Shown here: in pieces, positions 7,550 to 16,351 of the stretch | How positions within the stretch are numbered: the first letter of the stretch is position 1 | How the letters are laid out: every line of letters begins with the position of its first letter | Assembly: GCA_910579845.1 (NCBI GenBank) | Contig: CAJTWL010000008.1 | Span: 33,373 to 97,372, forward strand | From: an uncultured Muribaculaceae bacterium | GTDB lineage: Bacteria; Bacteroidota; Bacteroidia; Bacteroidales; Muribaculaceae | Direction of reading: 5' to 3' | DNA length: 64,000 nt | The notes under the pieces: generated by a model | What the model was told of the DNA's origin: nothing | Databases searched by the model: none | What the model saw: only the letters and a program-made list of their open reading frames with translations | Program-made: the position numbers and the translations under genes

Positions 7550-7583
7550 TATATCTGAATAAATCACTGATGGATGTCAACGA

Positions 7584-9101
7584 TTAATCATCGTTACTGT
7601 CTTCATTAAGTTCTGCAGTTTCAATTTTGCTCTCATCTGTTTCATAGGCATCTGCTTTGAGTTTCCATAATGTAGCCATCGTTATCATACCGGCTACACC
7701 TACAAGAATCATTATCTTGAAAACGCCTTCCCATCCGCATGACGGATTATCAGCAAGAAGACCAAATACAAACGCTGATACAATTGGGGCAATATAGCTG
7801 ACGAAACCAATTATTCCGTTTGCTGATGATGCTCCTCTTCGGGTTACCTGATTTGATGCTATCACTCCGATCAAAGCCTGAGGACCATAAACAAAGAAGC
7901 CTGCGCATATCAAGAATATGCAAAGTATGAGAGGATCGGTTTCAGCCGGGAAGAAGCAGAAAGCAGCTACAAATAATATTACACCTAACATGCAGAATAC
8001 GCTTGTGCGTTGTCCTCTGCCCTTGAAAAGTTTGTCTGTTATAAGACCTGCTGTCAGCATACCGATTACTCCAAATATTTCGAACATGGCAACTACGGTA
8101 GCTGCAAGTGTCGGAGATAGCCCTCGGCTTTCCTGCAAGAATGTCGGTCCCCAGTCAAGCACAGCCATTCTCACAATGTATACAAAGAAGTCTCCTAAAG
8201 CAAGAATCCAAACAATCTTATTCTTTATTACGTGTTCCATAATAAATTTACGGTGAGCCTGCTTATCTTCAGGACTCTTGCCTGTTTTTACAGAACCGGG
8301 CAGTTCCGGCAGACCGACTGATTTTGGAGTATCACGAAGTGTAACTATAATGAAAATTACACCAACCGCGGCTATTGCTGCCGGTATCCAGAAAGCCCAT
8401 TGCCATGCTCCAAAATGCTCAAGCAAGTTGTTGACATAATTTGTAGCCTGAGTAGGATCCATAGCAGCCGTCGCATCCTTAGTATTCTCAACGATTCTTG
8501 CTCTTAATTCATTATTTGCGGTCTCATCGGTTCCCATGTGTCCCATGATAAATCCGCAAAGCACAGCTGCTACAAACGCACCTATGGAGTGGGATGTATT
8601 CCATATTGACATCTTTGTTGACAATTCGTGCGGTGGAACCCAATGGGTCATTAGCCTGTTGCACGGTGGAAAACCGCATCCTTGGAATATGTTGTTTACA
8701 ATAAGCAATACCCCAAAAAGTACTATCAATGCAGTTACAAATTCCTTACCATAGTCAGCACCGACAAAATATGCACAGATCAATGCGCCTGCACCGAAAA
8801 TAAAGTTAGCAATTGAACAGACGCTAAGTCCGATTGCCATGTGCCATCTGCCGTTTGTGCGATCAGCCAGGAATCCATTAATTAATTTTGATATACCATA
8901 TATAAGGCTTACGATAGCTATCAAAGCACCAAATGAAGCTTTTGATATCCCATACTCTGCCGTTAGACCTGGAATTGCAAAAGACAGGTTTTTTCGAACA
9001 AAATAGAATATCGCATATCCTATCATGGTGCCAAAAATAGTTCTCCATTGCCAGTAAGAGAAACTATGTTTGGTCTTTTTTACTGAAGAGTTTTGTGCCA
9101 T
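7584..9101 (-). CDS. glpT: Organophosphate:phosphate antiporter (GlpT/UhpT family MFS)
   Basis: A 505-residue, 12-segment major facilitator protein of the organophosphate:Pi antiporter branch. The N-terminus YAIFYFVRKNLSFAIPGL and the conserved NNIFQGCGFPPCNRLMTHW are typical of GlpT/UhpT. The cytoplasmic loop after segment 2 carries the family LINGFLADRTNGRWHM. It should import a sugar or glycerol phosphate in exchange for phosphate across the inner membrane. It lies 31 bases downstream of egsA, so the likely substrate is a glycerol phosphate, but hexose phosphate cannot be excluded. The large periplasmic insert around residues 190-225 is longer than in E. coli GlpT. Confidence 0.85.
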   Translation of the reverse strand: MAQNSSVKKTKHSFSYWQWRTIFGTMIGYAIFYFVRKNLSFAIPGLTAEYGISKASFGALIAIVSLIYGISKLINGFLADRTNGRWHMAIGLSVCSIANFIFGAGALICAYFVGADYGKEFVTALIVLFGVLLIVNNIFQGCGFPPCNRLMTHWVPPHELSTKMSIWNTSHSIGAFVAAVLCGFIMGHMGTDETANNELRARIVENTKDATAAMDPTQATNYVNNLLEHFGAWQWAFWIPAAIAAVGVIFIIVTLRDTPKSVGLPELPGSVKTGKSPEDKQAHRKFIMEHVIKNKIVWILALGDFFVYIVRMAVLDWGPTFLQESRGLSPTLAATVVAMFEIFGVIGMLTAGLITDKLFKGRGQRTSVFCMLGVILFVAAFCFFPAETDPLILCIFLICAGFFVYGPQALIGVIASNQVTRRGASSANGIIGFVSYIAPIVSAFVFGLLADNPSCGWEGVFKIMILVGVAGMITMATLWKLKADAYETDESKIETAELNEDSNDD

Positions 9102-9132
9102 AAATAATAAAGTTATGGAATGGAATATTGGA

Positions 9133-10479
9133 TTATGCTATTTCCCAGGCACCACCTTTGCCGAATACTTTGTTGACCAGTTCATCATAGAACATACCTC
9201 TTTTCGCAAGATCAAGCATGTTGATTCTCCAACGCATAAGTTGAACAAAATCGGTAAGATATCTGAATTGTTCACGAGTGCTTCCTATATCTTCGGGTTT
9301 TGTCGGAGCACCAACAATCTTAAATAGATTCTGCATCTTTTCAAATGAATAGACCTGCTTCTGCAGCCTTTTTTTCAAGTCTTGCCAATTCTCTTTTATA
9401 GTTGTCAACTGTTTGCGAACAGTTTCTTTATCATTGTATTTTTTTGTTATTTCTGTAGGTCCAAGTTCTGGAACCGGAAAATCCTTGAATATCTCAGTAG
9501 CACGCTTCTGTTCTTCTTCGAGTGTTGGCCAATTTTCAACACACTTTTCTACATCAAGTTTTGAAAGGTCCATCTTAAGCAACTCATCGAACATTGCACA
9601 TGTTGTAAGAGTGCCGACTCCTACCTGAAAACCGTGCGATTGAAGTTTCCCGTTAAACTGATGACCGGTCATATCAAGCCAATGGCTGTATAAATGTTCC
9701 GCACAAGATGCCGGACGACTGGAATGTGCCACTTGCATTGCAATTCCGCTCAAAGTAAGACCGGCAAACAGTATTCCGATAGCTTTAGGATCGCCTTTCG
9801 CTACACCTTCAGGATCTGATATCATTTCCGGTAATATATCGTATAGAATATGCCAGGCATCTTTATTAATAGGTTCCGTTCCAAATAGATCCGCAATCAT
9901 CCATTCACCTCCGGCAGGAATCTTGGCCGCTAAATCCGCATAACCGGCAGCTGTCATTTCTTTCGGAGCATTAGCAAGAACCACAGTATCTGCAAGAATT
10001 ACCATCGGTGCGTGACACTCTATAGTCATTTTTGCACCTCCGCATGTTATTGAGGCTCCAGATGAAGAATAACCGTCGACTGATGCAGCTGTAGCTACAA
10101 CCATATAAGGAATATTATGACGGAATGCCGCAAGTTTACAAAGGTCGTTTATCACACCAGATCCTACTGCCACAGGAATTGCCGGTACTTTATCAAGCTC
10201 CTCCCCTATCTGATTTGAATATTCCTCCTCAGCGTGGAATTCATCCATCTGAAAGATAAATTTATTACATTCTATACCGGCGGCAACAAGATTATCATAC
10301 ACTTCTTCACCTGCTGCTTTCCAGGTATTCTTATCAGCTACTACCAATGCTTTTTTTCCAGGGAAATTCTCTTTAAAAAGTTTTGGTGCAATGTTTAATA
10401 CGTTTTCACCAAATTCAAAGACCTTCGTATCGCTTGCTAATGCAAGAGCCTCTTTAATACGTTGATTAAAATCGATCAT
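9133..10479 (-). CDS. egsA: sn-glycerol-1-phosphate dehydrogenase-like protein
   Basis: A 448-residue iron/zinc alcohol dehydrogenase-fold protein of the AraM/EgsA branch, which interconverts dihydroxyacetone phosphate and sn-glycerol-1-phosphate with NAD(P)H. The nucleotide loop is VAVGSGVINDLCK (103-115). The likely metal ligands are D182 (GYADLAAK), H262 (AEHLYSHW) and H282 (QSHGFQ), matching the Asp-His-His triad of the family. It is longer than typical AraM (~390), mainly through a C-terminal helical extension. It is in one operon with the organophosphate transporter. Use of G1P in this phylum is unusual for bacteria; the direction of the reaction is unknown. Confidence 0.8.
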   Translation of the reverse strand: MIDFNQRIKEALALASDTKVFEFGENVLNIAPKLFKENFPGKKALVVADKNTWKAAGEEVYDNLVAAGIECNKFIFQMDEFHAEEEYSNQIGEELDKVPAIPVAVGSGVINDLCKLAAFRHNIPYMVVATAASVDGYSSSGASITCGGAKMTIECHAPMVILADTVVLANAPKEMTAAGYADLAAKIPAGGEWMIADLFGTEPINKDAWHILYDILPEMISDPEGVAKGDPKAIGILFAGLTLSGIAMQVAHSSRPASCAEHLYSHWLDMTGHQFNGKLQSHGFQVGVGTLTTCAMFDELLKMDLSKLDVEKCVENWPTLEEEQKRATEIFKDFPVPELGPTEITKKYNDKETVRKQLTTIKENWQDLKKRLQKQVYSFEKMQNLFKIVGAPTKPEDIGSTREQFRYLTDFVQLMRWRINMLDLAKRGMFYDELVNKVFGKGGAWEIA

Positions 10480-10494
10480 TAGATATAAATATAG

Positions 10495-10589
10495 GTTAGT
10501 TAAGTATAATTATGGAATATAGTTTGAATCTATATGGCTATTATAAAAGCACATTTATCTTCATACACAAAGTTAGTTAAATATGATTA
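10495..10589 (-). promoter_or_regulatory. egsA promoter region with an 18-base direct repeat
   Basis: On the minus strand TAACTTTG (10568-10575) matches the Bacteroidota -7 box TAnnTTTG, about 90 bases before the egsA start; no good -33 TTG is present. Two near-identical copies of GTTAGTTAA(G/A)TAT(A/G)ATTA lie at 10495-10512 and 10572-10589, 77 bases apart. One overlaps the -7 box and the other lies in the leader. They could be binding sites for a regulator of the glycerol-phosphate operon. Confidence 0.45.
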
Positions 10590-10603
10590 CTTAAAAAAAT
10601 AAT

Positions 10604-11401
10604 TCAAACATTAATGTTGAATGAATCCGCATCTTTCCATGCCGGGAATTTTTTTCTGAATGATATCAATCTATCAAGCGACAAACTTGCATAAATAAGG
10701 TCGTTATTAAAGTCTTTGCCTATATTCTCGCCTAAAAAATCAATTATATGGGACGATCCATTATATACATATCCCTTGCTATCTGTCCCAGTGCAATCAA
10801 CGCCACATACATATGACTGATTCTCAATAGCTCTTGCCGGAAGCAGCTTATCCCATGCTGAAATTCTGACTTCAGGCCAGTTTGCCACATATACCATGAG
10901 GTCATATTCGTTTGCTATATTTCTATTCCATACCGGGAATCTTAGGTCATAACAAACACAGACAGCAATGTTCCATCCTCTATATCTAACCTGCAATCGG
11001 CGTGACCCATTCTCGAATATATAGTTCTCCTTTGCCATGGAAAACAAATGTCGTTTGGGTTCAAACAGCATATCACCATTGGGTTCAATAAAGAAAGCAC
11101 TGTTCGTAAGGTTATTATCTTTATATAGAATCATGCTTCCACATATTGCAAGATTGAATTTATTGGCTACAGCTTTTAACAGATCAATGATATCTTGCTG
11201 ATGGCTAATACATTGATCAATTACCTCCTTGCGTGACAATGACACTGGAAAGCCTGTAAGAAAGGTTTCAGGAAGAATCAGAAGATCTGTTTTAGGATGT
11301 ATTCCCGTTACTGCATCTTTAAAATTTAAAATATTATCCTCAACATCATTCCATTTTATATGGAGTGGTAGCAGGCATACATTTAAATTATTTGTTGTCA
11401 T
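10604..11401 (-). CDS. Nitrilase-superfamily omega-amidase (YafV-like)
   Basis: A 265-residue cytoplasmic amidohydrolase of the carbon-nitrogen hydrolase family. The catalytic triad is visible as E45 (LILPETFLTGF), K116 (LFEPKRHLF) and C150 (AVCVCYDLRFPVW). The close match of that last motif to YafV/Nit2-type enzymes suggests it hydrolyses alpha-ketoglutaramate or alpha-ketosuccinamate, repairing products of glutamine transaminases. It is the last gene of a three-gene operon, 3 bases after the acyltransferase. Substrate choice is inferred from the family. Confidence 0.8.
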   Translation of the reverse strand: MTTNNLNVCLLPLHIKWNDVEDNILNFKDAVTGIHPKTDLLILPETFLTGFPVSLSRKEVIDQCISHQQDIIDLLKAVANKFNLAICGSMILYKDNNLTNSAFFIEPNGDMLFEPKRHLFSMAKENYIFENGSRRLQVRYRGWNIAVCVCYDLRFPVWNRNIANEYDLMVYVANWPEVRISAWDKLLPARAIENQSYVCGVDCTGTDSKGYVYNGSSHIIDFLGENIGKDFNNDLIYASLSLDRLISFRKKFPAWKDADSFNINV

Positions 11402-11404
11402 TGT

Positions 11405-11947
11405 TCAAAGTGAAAAATTTTTCGGAAATTTTGCCACATCTTTGTACTGTGCATAATATTCTTTCACGTACCTCAGGTCTTCTTCAATATTTCCGCTTGG
11501 TATGAATTCGTGTTCAATAAGAATACATTTATTCTTATAATCGATTACTCCTAACTGAATTGGGACATGAGCGCCATATGATATGTAAAGAAAACCTGTT
11601 TTCCATTTGCTGTTTTTGCTTCTTGTCCCTTCTGGAGTAACTGCAAGATTAATATAATCAGAATTATTAAAAAGATTTACAATATAATTTGTCAATCCTG
11701 TATTTTTATTCCTGAATACCGGAATACCCCCAAAATATTTGAGTAGATATTTTAGAGGGAAGAAAAACCAAAAACTTTTCATTAAGAAATTGGCTTTCCT
11801 TCCCAATGAATGATAAGCAGCTAACCCTAAGATAAAATCGAAGTTAGATGTATGTGGCGCAACACATATAACACATTTGGGGCTTTTCGGAACAGTAATT
11901 TTTACTCTCCATCCAAATATTTTAAGTGTCAAACCCCATATATTCAT
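11405..11947 (-). CDS. PlsC-like phospholipid acyltransferase
   Basis: A 180-residue acyltransferase with the two defining motifs of the LPLAT/PlsC family: HX4D as H32-TSNF-D37 (VAPHTSNFDF) and the EGTR box at 106-109 (VTPEGTRSKNSKW). The N-terminal hydrophobic segment and the KSFWFFFPLKYLL helix suit a membrane-associated enzyme. It is shorter than housekeeping PlsC (~240) and resembles the compact Bacteroidota type that lacks the long N-terminal membrane anchor. It likely transfers an acyl chain to a lysophospholipid or related acceptor; which one is not evident. Confidence 0.75.
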   Translation of the reverse strand: MNIWGLTLKIFGWRVKITVPKSPKCVICVAPHTSNFDFILGLAAYHSLGRKANFLMKSFWFFFPLKYLLKYFGGIPVFRNKNTGLTNYIVNLFNNSDYINLAVTPEGTRSKNSKWKTGFLYISYGAHVPIQLGVIDYKNKCILIEHEFIPSGNIEEDLRYVKEYYAQYKDVAKFPKNFSL

Positions 11948-11954
11948 AAAATAA

Positions 11955-12314
11955 TTAATTAGAAGTCTCTTTATTCAGATTTTTCGCTTCTTGTGGAATG
12001 GCTTTGTTGAAGTTGTTTACAGCCAGATTCAGTTGTTCAGCAAATTCTGCTTGAATTTTATTGAATAGTGATTTAAAAAATAAGTTTTTTTCTTTTTTAT
12101 ATTCTTTTTTATCTTCAAATGCTTTTGCTCCTTTGTCAAAAGAAACATTTGCGTTATCTTTAGCATTCTCTATAGCACTCAATATCGTCTGAATTGAGCT
12201 TGCAATAGCATTTTTATCAGCGCCTTTAACATTGTAATACGCAGTCATCATCTCTTCACATACAGATGAACCTACAGCCTCTACGGCTTTCTTAAAATCT
12301 CTTTTATTTGCCAT
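11955..12314 (-). CDS. Small helical protein of unknown function
   Basis: A 119-residue, almost entirely alpha-helical, Lys/Ala/Asn-rich soluble protein with no signal peptide. It opens a three-gene operon, 7 bases ahead of the acyltransferase. Charged helices with phases such as KKEYKKEKNLFFKSLFNKIQ suggest a helical bundle, possibly membrane- or nucleic-acid-associated. I do not recognise a named family. Confidence 0.55.
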   Translation of the reverse strand: MANKRDFKKAVEAVGSSVCEEMMTAYYNVKGADKNAIASSIQTILSAIENAKDNANVSFDKGAKAFEDKKEYKKEKNLFFKSLFNKIQAEFAEQLNLAVNNFNKAIPQEAKNLNKETSN

Positions 12315-12506
12315 GATATTTTGTGGTTATATAAGTAATCAAAGTTCCTTTAATATATATAACGTTCTAAAAATAGAATTTATTAATGCGGTTATTGAAG
12401 AAACTGTTTAAATAAAAAGTTTTTCTGTTTTGAAAGCATTTCTGAATCTCTCTCTTGCCGGAAGAGCTTTTTAATCTTAGCATATTCTTAAACAGCTATA
12501 AATAAT

Positions 12507-12542
12507 ATAGAGGAGCTATGTCAATTGACACAACTCCTCTAT
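12507..12542 (-). terminator. Hairpin downstream of prs
   Basis: The stem ATAGAGGAG/CTCCTCTAT with an inner TGTC/GACA pair lies 20 bases past the prs stop on the minus strand. The T tract behind it is weak (ATTATTTAT), so this is a probable rather than certain terminator. The rest of the 12315-12561 gap shows no further gene. Confidence 0.5.
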
Positions 12543-12561
12543 TTATTATGAGTTTTACAGT

Positions 12562-13506
12562 TTATTTAAAAAGATATTGTGATGATATCGATTGATTATT
12601 GTGGATTCTTCGTATTGTGTCCGCAAATAATTTTGCAACAGGAAGCACTGTAGCTTTGGAATTCTCCTTTGCGTAGGGAATAGAATCCGTGAATATTATT
12701 TCTGTCAAACCGCATTTTTCAACTTTCTCTGTTGCCGGATCACTCATTACAGGATGACTGCAAAGCGCACGGACTGATTTCGCACCATAAGAAAGCAATA
12801 AATCACTTGCCTTCGTGATAGTACCGGCGGTATCAACAATATCGTCTACGAGTATTACATTCTTACCTTCCACATCACCAATAACTGTCATTTTTGCCAC
12901 TACATTTGCCTTTGCACGTTGTTTATGACAGAGCACCAGTGGAACGTCAAAATATTTAGCGTATGAATTGGCTCTCTTTGCTCCGCCTACATCCGGAGAA
13001 GCTATAGCCATATCTTCAAGATGCAGACTCTCGATATACGGTATAAATATTGAGGAGGCATAAAGATGGTCAACCGGCACATCAAAGAATCCTTGAATCT
13101 GATCAGCGTGGAGATCCATTGTAATAAGTCTGTCAATTCCTGCTACACTAAGAAGATCTGCAACAAGTTTAGCAGCGATAGAAACTCGTGGCTTATCTTT
13201 ACGGTCCTGACGTGCCCAGCCGAAATATGGCACTACAGCTACAATGGATGATGCTGAAGCACGCTTTGCCGCATCAATCATCAGCAACAATTCCATTAAA
13301 TTGTCACTATTGGGGAATGTGGATTGTACAAGATAAACCTGACTGCCTCGAATCGACTCCTCAAAACCTACTTCAAATTCTCCATCGGCAAAACGCTCAC
13401 GATTCATTTTGCCTAATTCGATACCCAGTTCTTTACAGATCTCTTCTCCAAGATATCTTGAGCTTGTCCCTGCGAAGACTTTAATCGGTGGAAGGTTATT
13501 GTTCAT
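12562..13506 (-). CDS. prs: Ribose-phosphate pyrophosphokinase
   Basis: A 314-residue PRPP synthetase that makes 5-phosphoribosyl-1-pyrophosphate from ribose 5-phosphate and ATP for nucleotide, His, Trp and NAD synthesis. It has the expected length and motifs: the N-terminal KVFAGTSSRYLGEEI, the flexible ATP loop with YFGWARQDRKDKPR, and the PRPP-binding loop VILVDDIVDTAGTITKA. It stands alone between the acyltransferase operon and the amylase. A -7 box upstream at 13538-13545 suggests its own promoter. Confidence 0.95.
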   Translation of the reverse strand: MNNNLPPIKVFAGTSSRYLGEEICKELGIELGKMNRERFADGEFEVGFEESIRGSQVYLVQSTFPNSDNLMELLLMIDAAKRASASSIVAVVPYFGWARQDRKDKPRVSIAAKLVADLLSVAGIDRLITMDLHADQIQGFFDVPVDHLYASSIFIPYIESLHLEDMAIASPDVGGAKRANSYAKYFDVPLVLCHKQRAKANVVAKMTVIGDVEGKNVILVDDIVDTAGTITKASDLLLSYGAKSVRALCSHPVMSDPATEKVEKCGLTEIIFTDSIPYAKENSKATVLPVAKLFADTIRRIHNNQSISSQYLFK

Positions 13507-13537
13507 TGTGTGAATATTTGTTGGAACTTTAGATGTG

Positions 13538-13545
13538 CAAAATTA
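13538..13545 (-). promoter_or_regulatory. Putative prs -7 promoter box
   Basis: TAATTTTG on the minus strand matches TAnnTTTG, 32 bases before the prs start codon. There is no -33 TTG at the standard distance; the nearest lies 26 bases upstream. Confidence 0.4.
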
Positions 13546-13662
13546 AAACATATTTTTTAAATAGGTCATAACAAGTTCTAAATTTTTTATTCTTATCATC
13601 AAAAAAAGATGTGATATATCTTTCACTATTTCTATGTGAGAAGAAACTTTTCAAAGAGGCGT

Positions 13663-15414
13663 TCATTGCAGACTTACTTGCTTCTTCTTCAATGGAATTA
13701 CGACAGCATCATTCCCTTTTATTGTAAGTGCTACAGGTGAATCCTTGCTAACGTTGAGATTCAGAATGGTATTCCAAAGAAGATCTTTACTTTTTTGTTT
13801 GCCCTCATATATATCAGCCATGTAAAATGCCAATTCAGGAATATTTAATTCAATATTGACTTCGCTATCATCAAAATTTGCAACTATCAGTAATATCTGC
13901 TTATTGTCGTAACGAAGAAATGCATATTGTCTATGTGGATTAAATCTGGGATTCTGAAGGTTTACATACATCAGATCAAAGAAATTGCCTTCTGAAATTG
14001 CCTTTTGTGAATTTGAGAGTGTCAACACCTTTTTATAAGTATTTCTCAGCCACTTTTCTTGTGGTGTAAGCTTTGACAATGTACATTTTCCGTTATTATA
14101 CCATCTTCTTAAAGTATCGTAGCTCCAATAATCAAATATTGTTGATCTGTTGTTATCTCCTGCAAATCCTTCGTTATCACGGGCTCTTTCTCCCAATTCC
14201 TGGCCGTAATATATCATGAAAGGACCTTTTGATATAAAAGCAGAAACAACCAAGGATGGAATAACTTTGGAAGGATCTCCGGCATATTCTGTAGATGCGA
14301 ATCTCACTTCATCATGATTTTCAAGAAAATTAAGCATTCTCTCACCTATGCCGTCTATTCTTTGCCAGCAATTTGTAATTTGTGCTGCCGAATAATTTTG
14401 TTTTTCAATTCCAACTAAAGTATCATATAGATTTACCTTGTCATACAAGTAATCGAAATGACAGTAATCAAGAAATGGACGATAAAGATTTATATCGTAA
14501 ATCTCGCCGATAAAGATTGTGTCAGGATAATCCTGTTTCACTTGTGGAATAACCCAATGCCAGAATTCCTGAGGTACCATGAATACCATATCACAACGAA
14601 AACCGTCTACACCCTTGGAAGCCCAATAACGTAATATATGCAGCATCTTAAGCCAGGTATCAGGGGTGGGGTCAAAATGTTTCGAATGATCACCTGGATC
14701 ATAACCATAGTTTATTTTAACCGTTTCATACCAGTCGTTTTTATTGCAGAATGCGGTATAACAATCGTTGCCGGTCGCTTTTGCCGGAAATTCAACATAA
14801 GGTTCCGTTCCCTCCTTTGATATATCGAAATTTGGAGAAAACAGCTGATTAGTTATGTAATAATAGTTGTTTGAAGGTGCGAAAAACTTATTTATATCGT
14901 CATTCCCTCCGAAATCTCCTATACCGGACGGCGCACAATCCGAATGATATCTACGGGCTGTATGATTTGGAACAAAATCGATTATTACTTTCAGACCTTG
15001 CTGATGTATTCTTTGCACCAGTTCCTCGAATTCTTCAATTCTCCGATCTATATTTTCGGCAATAGCAGGTGATATATCATAATAATCTTTAATTGCATAT
15101 GGTGACCCGGCTTCTCCCTTTACAACATTCGGATTATCAGCTGTTATACTTGGGAAACTGGATTTGGTAGCCATTTCTATTACGCCGGTAAGCCATAAGG
15201 TGTTGATCCCCAAATCGGCAAGCGACTTAATTACTTTGATAGTAATCTGATTCATCTTCCCAGACCCATTTTGCTCCAATGTCCCCCATGGCACACAAGA
15301 CTCATTCATATTACTGAATATCCTGGGGAACAGCTGATATATGATTAATTTCTCCTTACAGCTGTGATTTAGAACGATTGTATTAGATTTTGTATTATTA
15401 ACTTCTTGATTCAT
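13663..15414 (-). CDS. Cytoplasmic GH13 alpha-amylase family enzyme
   Basis: A 583-residue glycoside hydrolase family 13 protein with all four conserved regions: DFVPNH (146-151), GFRCD with R273 and nucleophile D275, GE304 as acid/base (FIGEIYD), and NHD (366-368, FLENHDEVR). A C-terminal beta domain covers about 480-580. There is no signal peptide, so it acts in the cytoplasm on glycogen, maltodextrin or a related alpha-glucan instead of on extracellular starch. The catalytic barrel starts early and no carbohydrate-binding module is seen. It is 9 bases upstream of the patatin gene, so the two are probably co-transcribed, without an obvious functional link. Confidence 0.85.
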   Translation of the reverse strand: MNQEVNNTKSNTIVLNHSCKEKLIIYQLFPRIFSNMNESCVPWGTLEQNGSGKMNQITIKVIKSLADLGINTLWLTGVIEMATKSSFPSITADNPNVVKGEAGSPYAIKDYYDISPAIAENIDRRIEEFEELVQRIHQQGLKVIIDFVPNHTARRYHSDCAPSGIGDFGGNDDINKFFAPSNNYYYITNQLFSPNFDISKEGTEPYVEFPAKATGNDCYTAFCNKNDWYETVKINYGYDPGDHSKHFDPTPDTWLKMLHILRYWASKGVDGFRCDMVFMVPQEFWHWVIPQVKQDYPDTIFIGEIYDINLYRPFLDYCHFDYLYDKVNLYDTLVGIEKQNYSAAQITNCWQRIDGIGERMLNFLENHDEVRFASTEYAGDPSKVIPSLVVSAFISKGPFMIYYGQELGERARDNEGFAGDNNRSTIFDYWSYDTLRRWYNNGKCTLSKLTPQEKWLRNTYKKVLTLSNSQKAISEGNFFDLMYVNLQNPRFNPHRQYAFLRYDNKQILLIVANFDDSEVNIELNIPELAFYMADIYEGKQKSKDLLWNTILNLNVSKDSPVALTIKGNDAVVIPLKKKQVSLQ

Positions 15415-15423
15415 TATATTTCT

Positions 15424-16245
15424 CTATTTCATGGTTTCAAGAATTTTGCAAGCTGTAATGTAGCCAATCTTGACATTCTTCTTTAAACTTGTCAGATCAA
15501 ATGTTTTTGTTCTTGATATAAGTTGTGGGCTTACTACGTAATCACAAATCTTAAGATCCTGAAGGACATTGGCCTTAGACATAAGATGAAATGTTCGTCC
15601 GGCGATGTCTATTACGGACTGGCGATATGTGAATTGACGGTCCAATGGACTACAATTGCTGCCAATCAGTGTTTTGCAGTAGTCTCTTATAGCCCATGCA
15701 GGTAAATTTCTAAGCACTCCGCCATCAACATAATGAACACCGTTTATTCGTATTGGCGGGAATAAAATAGGTATACTGCATGAAGCGAGAACTCTTGGTA
15801 CAATTTCACCCTTGCACCAACCTATGGAAATACCTTTGTCAAAATTTGTAGCACAAACTACTGTGGGTATTTTCAGATCTTCAAGGTTCATGACCGATAG
15901 CCAACTTTCAAGCATTTTGCCGAATTTGTCAAGTTTGAAAAATCCTGACTTAGGAATAGTCCATTCTGTAAAGTCTCCAAATTTCTGTGATTCGGCAAAA
16001 CATTCAATCATATCATGTGGTGTCAGACCGGCACCATATAATACAGCTGCTATAGATCCTGCCGACACTCCTGAAAGAATACCCGGATTTATGCCATATT
16101 CCTCCAATGCTTGTAACACACCGATATGTGCAAATCCACGTGCGCCTCCCCCTCCGAAAGCGATTCCATATTTAGGAACTTTCCGAAAACCTGCATATTC
16201 CATCAGACCATCCACAGACAGGCTGTTTATGCTAAATTTGCTCAT
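15424..16245 (-). CDS. Patatin-like phospholipase
   Basis: A 273-residue patatin-fold lipid acyl hydrolase. The oxyanion loop GGGGARGFAHIGVL (31-44), the nucleophile elbow GVSAG with S61, and the catalytic Asp in DGG (D174, VDGGVLRNLP) form the Ser-Asp dyad. There is no signal peptide or extra membrane domain, so it resembles the cytoplasmic RssA-type group. It likely hydrolyses acyl chains of phospholipids; its physiological substrate is unknown. Confidence 0.85.
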   Translation of the reverse strand: MSKFSINSLSVDGLMEYAGFRKVPKYGIAFGGGGARGFAHIGVLQALEEYGINPGILSGVSAGSIAAVLYGAGLTPHDMIECFAESQKFGDFTEWTIPKSGFFKLDKFGKMLESWLSVMNLEDLKIPTVVCATNFDKGISIGWCKGEIVPRVLASCSIPILFPPIRINGVHYVDGGVLRNLPAWAIRDYCKTLIGSNCSPLDRQFTYRQSVIDIAGRTFHLMSKANVLQDLKICDYVVSPQLISRTKTFDLTSLKKNVKIGYITACKILETMK

Positions 16246-16268
16246 ATTCCGGTGTTATTGTTATAAAT

Positions 16269-16294
16269 AAGTGTAACGCACACTTGTCTTTTTA
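16269..16294. terminator. Short hairpin between fau and the patatin gene
   Basis: AAGTGT-aacgc-ACACTT followed by GTCTTTTT on the plus strand. The neighbouring genes run leftward, where the tail is only ATTTAT, so this is a weak candidate. Confidence 0.25.
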
Positions 16295-16351
16295 TATTTC
16301 AACATGCAGTCACATTTTATATTGTCAACATAATTCTGAGACTGTCTGTGA

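Noticed and set aside
12403..12496. Possible small RNA between CTGTTTAA and TTAAACAG
   Set aside because: The paired arms are only 8 bases, far apart, and no promoter or terminator signal supports it.
13663..15414. Part of a starch-utilisation (sus-like) locus
   Set aside because: The amylase has no signal peptide and no SusC/D, SusE or regulator genes lie nearby.
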